NCBI GenBank assembly: GCA_021199135.1
Contig: JAJQIQ010000078.1
Span: 1 to 6,204 of the forward strand
Reading direction: 5' to 3'
Length of the DNA stretch: 6,204 nucleotides
Source: Clostridiales bacterium
Lineage (GTDB): Bacteria > Bacillota > Clostridia > Lachnospirales > Lachnospiraceae
The translations under genes and the position numbers were made by a program. The notes under the pieces were generated by a model, which was not told the origin of the DNA, searched no databases, and worked only from the letters and a program-made list of their open reading frames with translations. This document shows, piece by piece, positions 5,118 to 6,204 of this stretch (within the stretch, counting starts at the first letter, position 1; the number at the start of each line of letters is the position of its first letter).

Positions 5118-6204
5118 TTGGGCGGAAGAAACGATAACCTCATTTGGTTCGACAGGCCGGCGGGGCGCTGGGAGGAGACCCACCCGATCGGAAACGGCAG
5201 CCTCGGCGGCATGGTCTGGGGCGGCGTGGATTCGGAGCGCGTCGGGCTGAACCTCGACACCCTCTGGTCCGGCACATTGAGGGATACGAACAATTACGAC
5301 GCGATAAACTACTTGGACGAGGCGCGGCAGGAGATTTTTGACGGGAAATACGAAAAGGCCTGCCACACGCTCGAGGAGCACATGCTCGGCGAGTTCGGCG
5401 AGAATTACCTGCCGATGGGCGACCTGCGGATCGATTTCCCGGGAATCTCAGGAGATGAAGATCCTGTGAAAAACTACAGGCGCCAGCTCGACGTCGGGAC
5501 GGCCACGGCCACGGTCTCATTCGAAAAAAACGGAATAAAACACAGCCGCGAATATTTTTGCAGCTACCCGGATAAAATGATGGTCATAAGGCTCTCCTCA
5601 TCGGAGAAGACCGATTTTTCGGCGAGGATTGAAAGCGAGCTTTTGCCGGGGTTTGTCGCGGAGGGAAGCTCCATCCTCATGGAGGGGAGGTGCCCTGAGC
5701 ACGTGGACCCGTCCTACCTGCAGAGCGACGACCCGATCATCTGGGGCGAGCGCGGGATCCATTTCGCTGCTCGGCTTTCGGTCGCCCAGACAGACGGCAA
5801 GGTGCGCTGCGAGGGAGGGGAAATCTCGGTCTCCGGCATGACTGAATGCGTCCTGACGCTTCAGGCGAAAAGCGGCAGCCGCGAGGACCCGATGTCCGTG
5901 CCGGAGATAAAGGCGCCGGGCGGGGATTACTCCACATGGAGGGAGCGGCACATCTCGGATTACAAAAACCTCTTTGACAGGGTGCGGATAAGCCTCGGGG
6001 ACACCCCCGATTTGCCGACCGACAGGCGGCTTGAGGCGTTAAAAGACGGCGCGGAGGACCCGGAGATCTTTGCGCTGTTCTTCCAGTACGGGCGGTATCT
6101 GCTCATCTCCTCGTCGCGGGAGGGGTCGGAGGCGGCGAACCTCCAGGGAATCTGGAACTGGGAGATGCGCGCGCCGTGGAGCTCAAACTACACGACCAAC
6201 ATAA
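5118..6204 (+). CDS. Glycoside hydrolase family 95 (alpha-L-fucosidase/galactosidase), N-terminal part, 3' cut by window
   Basis: GH95 enzymes are inverting alpha-L-fucosidases, mostly acting on alpha-1,2-linked fucose, with some alpha-L-galactosidases. The visible 362 residues are about half of the usual 750-800. They show Pro-Ile-Gly-Asn-Gly-Ser-Leu-Gly-Gly at 23-31, Leu-Asn-Leu-Asp-Thr-Leu-Trp-Ser-Gly at 44-52, Tyr-Leu-Pro-Met-Gly-Asp-Leu at 97-103, an N-terminal beta-rich domain to about 270, then the start of the helical barrel at Asp-Tyr-Lys-Asn-Leu-Phe (281-286), Phe-Gln-Tyr-Gly-Arg-Tyr-Leu-Leu-Ile (322-330) and Asn-Leu-Gln-Gly-Ile-Trp (341-346). The window ends in Ser-Asn-Tyr-Thr-Thr-Asn-Ile plus one base: Asn361 equals the first Asn of the catalytic Asn-x-Asn pair (Asn421/Asn423 in Bifidobacterium AfcA), and the second falls just outside. 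The general acid Glu and the later Asp are also outside. The domain starts within ten residues of the N-terminus, so there is no signal peptide and the enzyme is cytoplasmic. TTG 5118 is preferred over ATG 5103 because of its ribosome binding site. Confidence 0.94.
   Translation, partial: MGGRNDNLIWFDRPAGRWEETHPIGNGSLGGMVWGGVDSERVGLNLDTLWSGTLRDTNNYDAINYLDEARQEIFDGKYEKACHTLEEHMLGEFGENYLPMGDLRIDFPGISGDEDPVKNYRRQLDVGTATATVSFEKNGIKHSREYFCSYPDKMMVIRLSSSEKTDFSARIESELLPGFVAEGSSILMEGRCPEHVDPSYLQSDDPIIWGERGIHFAARLSVAQTDGKVRCEGGEISVSGMTECVLTLQAKSGSREDPMSVPEIKAPGGDYSTWRERHISDYKNLFDRVRISLGDTPDLPTDRRLEALKDGAEDPEIFALFFQYGRYLLISSSREGSEAANLQGIWNWEMRAPWSSNYTTNI

Overview
The window looks like chromosomal DNA from an anaerobic bacterium, most likely a Clostridia-type Firmicute of gut or plant-fibre habitat. 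The reasons are GC-rich coding sequence broken by AT-rich intergenic gaps, strong Shine-Dalgarno sites, ThiG and ThiH sequences of the type I know from Clostridia, use of the oxygen-sensitive ThiH instead of ThiO, and a cytoplasmic GH95 glycosidase. This placement is an inference; nothing here fixes the genus. All six complete genes and both partial ones are on the plus strand.

Bases 1-2837 are the 3' part of a thiamin-thiazole operon: the end of thiF, then thiG, thiH and a TenI/ThiE-family gene that overlaps thiH. ThiF activates the sulfur carrier ThiS (gene not in the window), ThiH cleaves tyrosine to dehydroglycine (2-iminoacetate), and ThiG joins these with deoxyxylulose phosphate to make the thiazole phosphate carboxylate tautomer. 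The last gene sits where thiE is usually found, but its motifs match the thiazole tautomerase TenI better than catalytic ThiE.

Bases 2838-3748 hold an AT-rich gap with a promoter, a 58-residue six-cysteine protein, and a YfcE/MJ0936-type metallophosphoesterase without a ribosome binding site of its own, so probably translationally coupled. A short hairpin with a T run ends this unit. Bases 3759-4184 are a self-contained transcription unit: an extended -10 promoter, one 98-residue protein I cannot identify, and a very good intrinsic terminator.

Bases 4211-6204 start a carbohydrate unit: an extended -10 promoter, an alpha/beta-hydrolase of the acetyl-esterase type, and 19 bases later a GH95 alpha-L-fucosidase/galactosidase cut by the window edge inside its catalytic Asn-Ile-Asn motif. 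Neither has a signal peptide, which suggests deacetylation and defucosylation of imported oligosaccharides in the cytoplasm.

I saw no tRNA, rRNA, CRISPR array, transposase, attachment site or origin. Most of the window is ordinary metabolism. The points most worth following are the TenI-like gene in the thiE position, the small cysteine-rich protein, and the orphan 98-residue gene with repeats in its leader.
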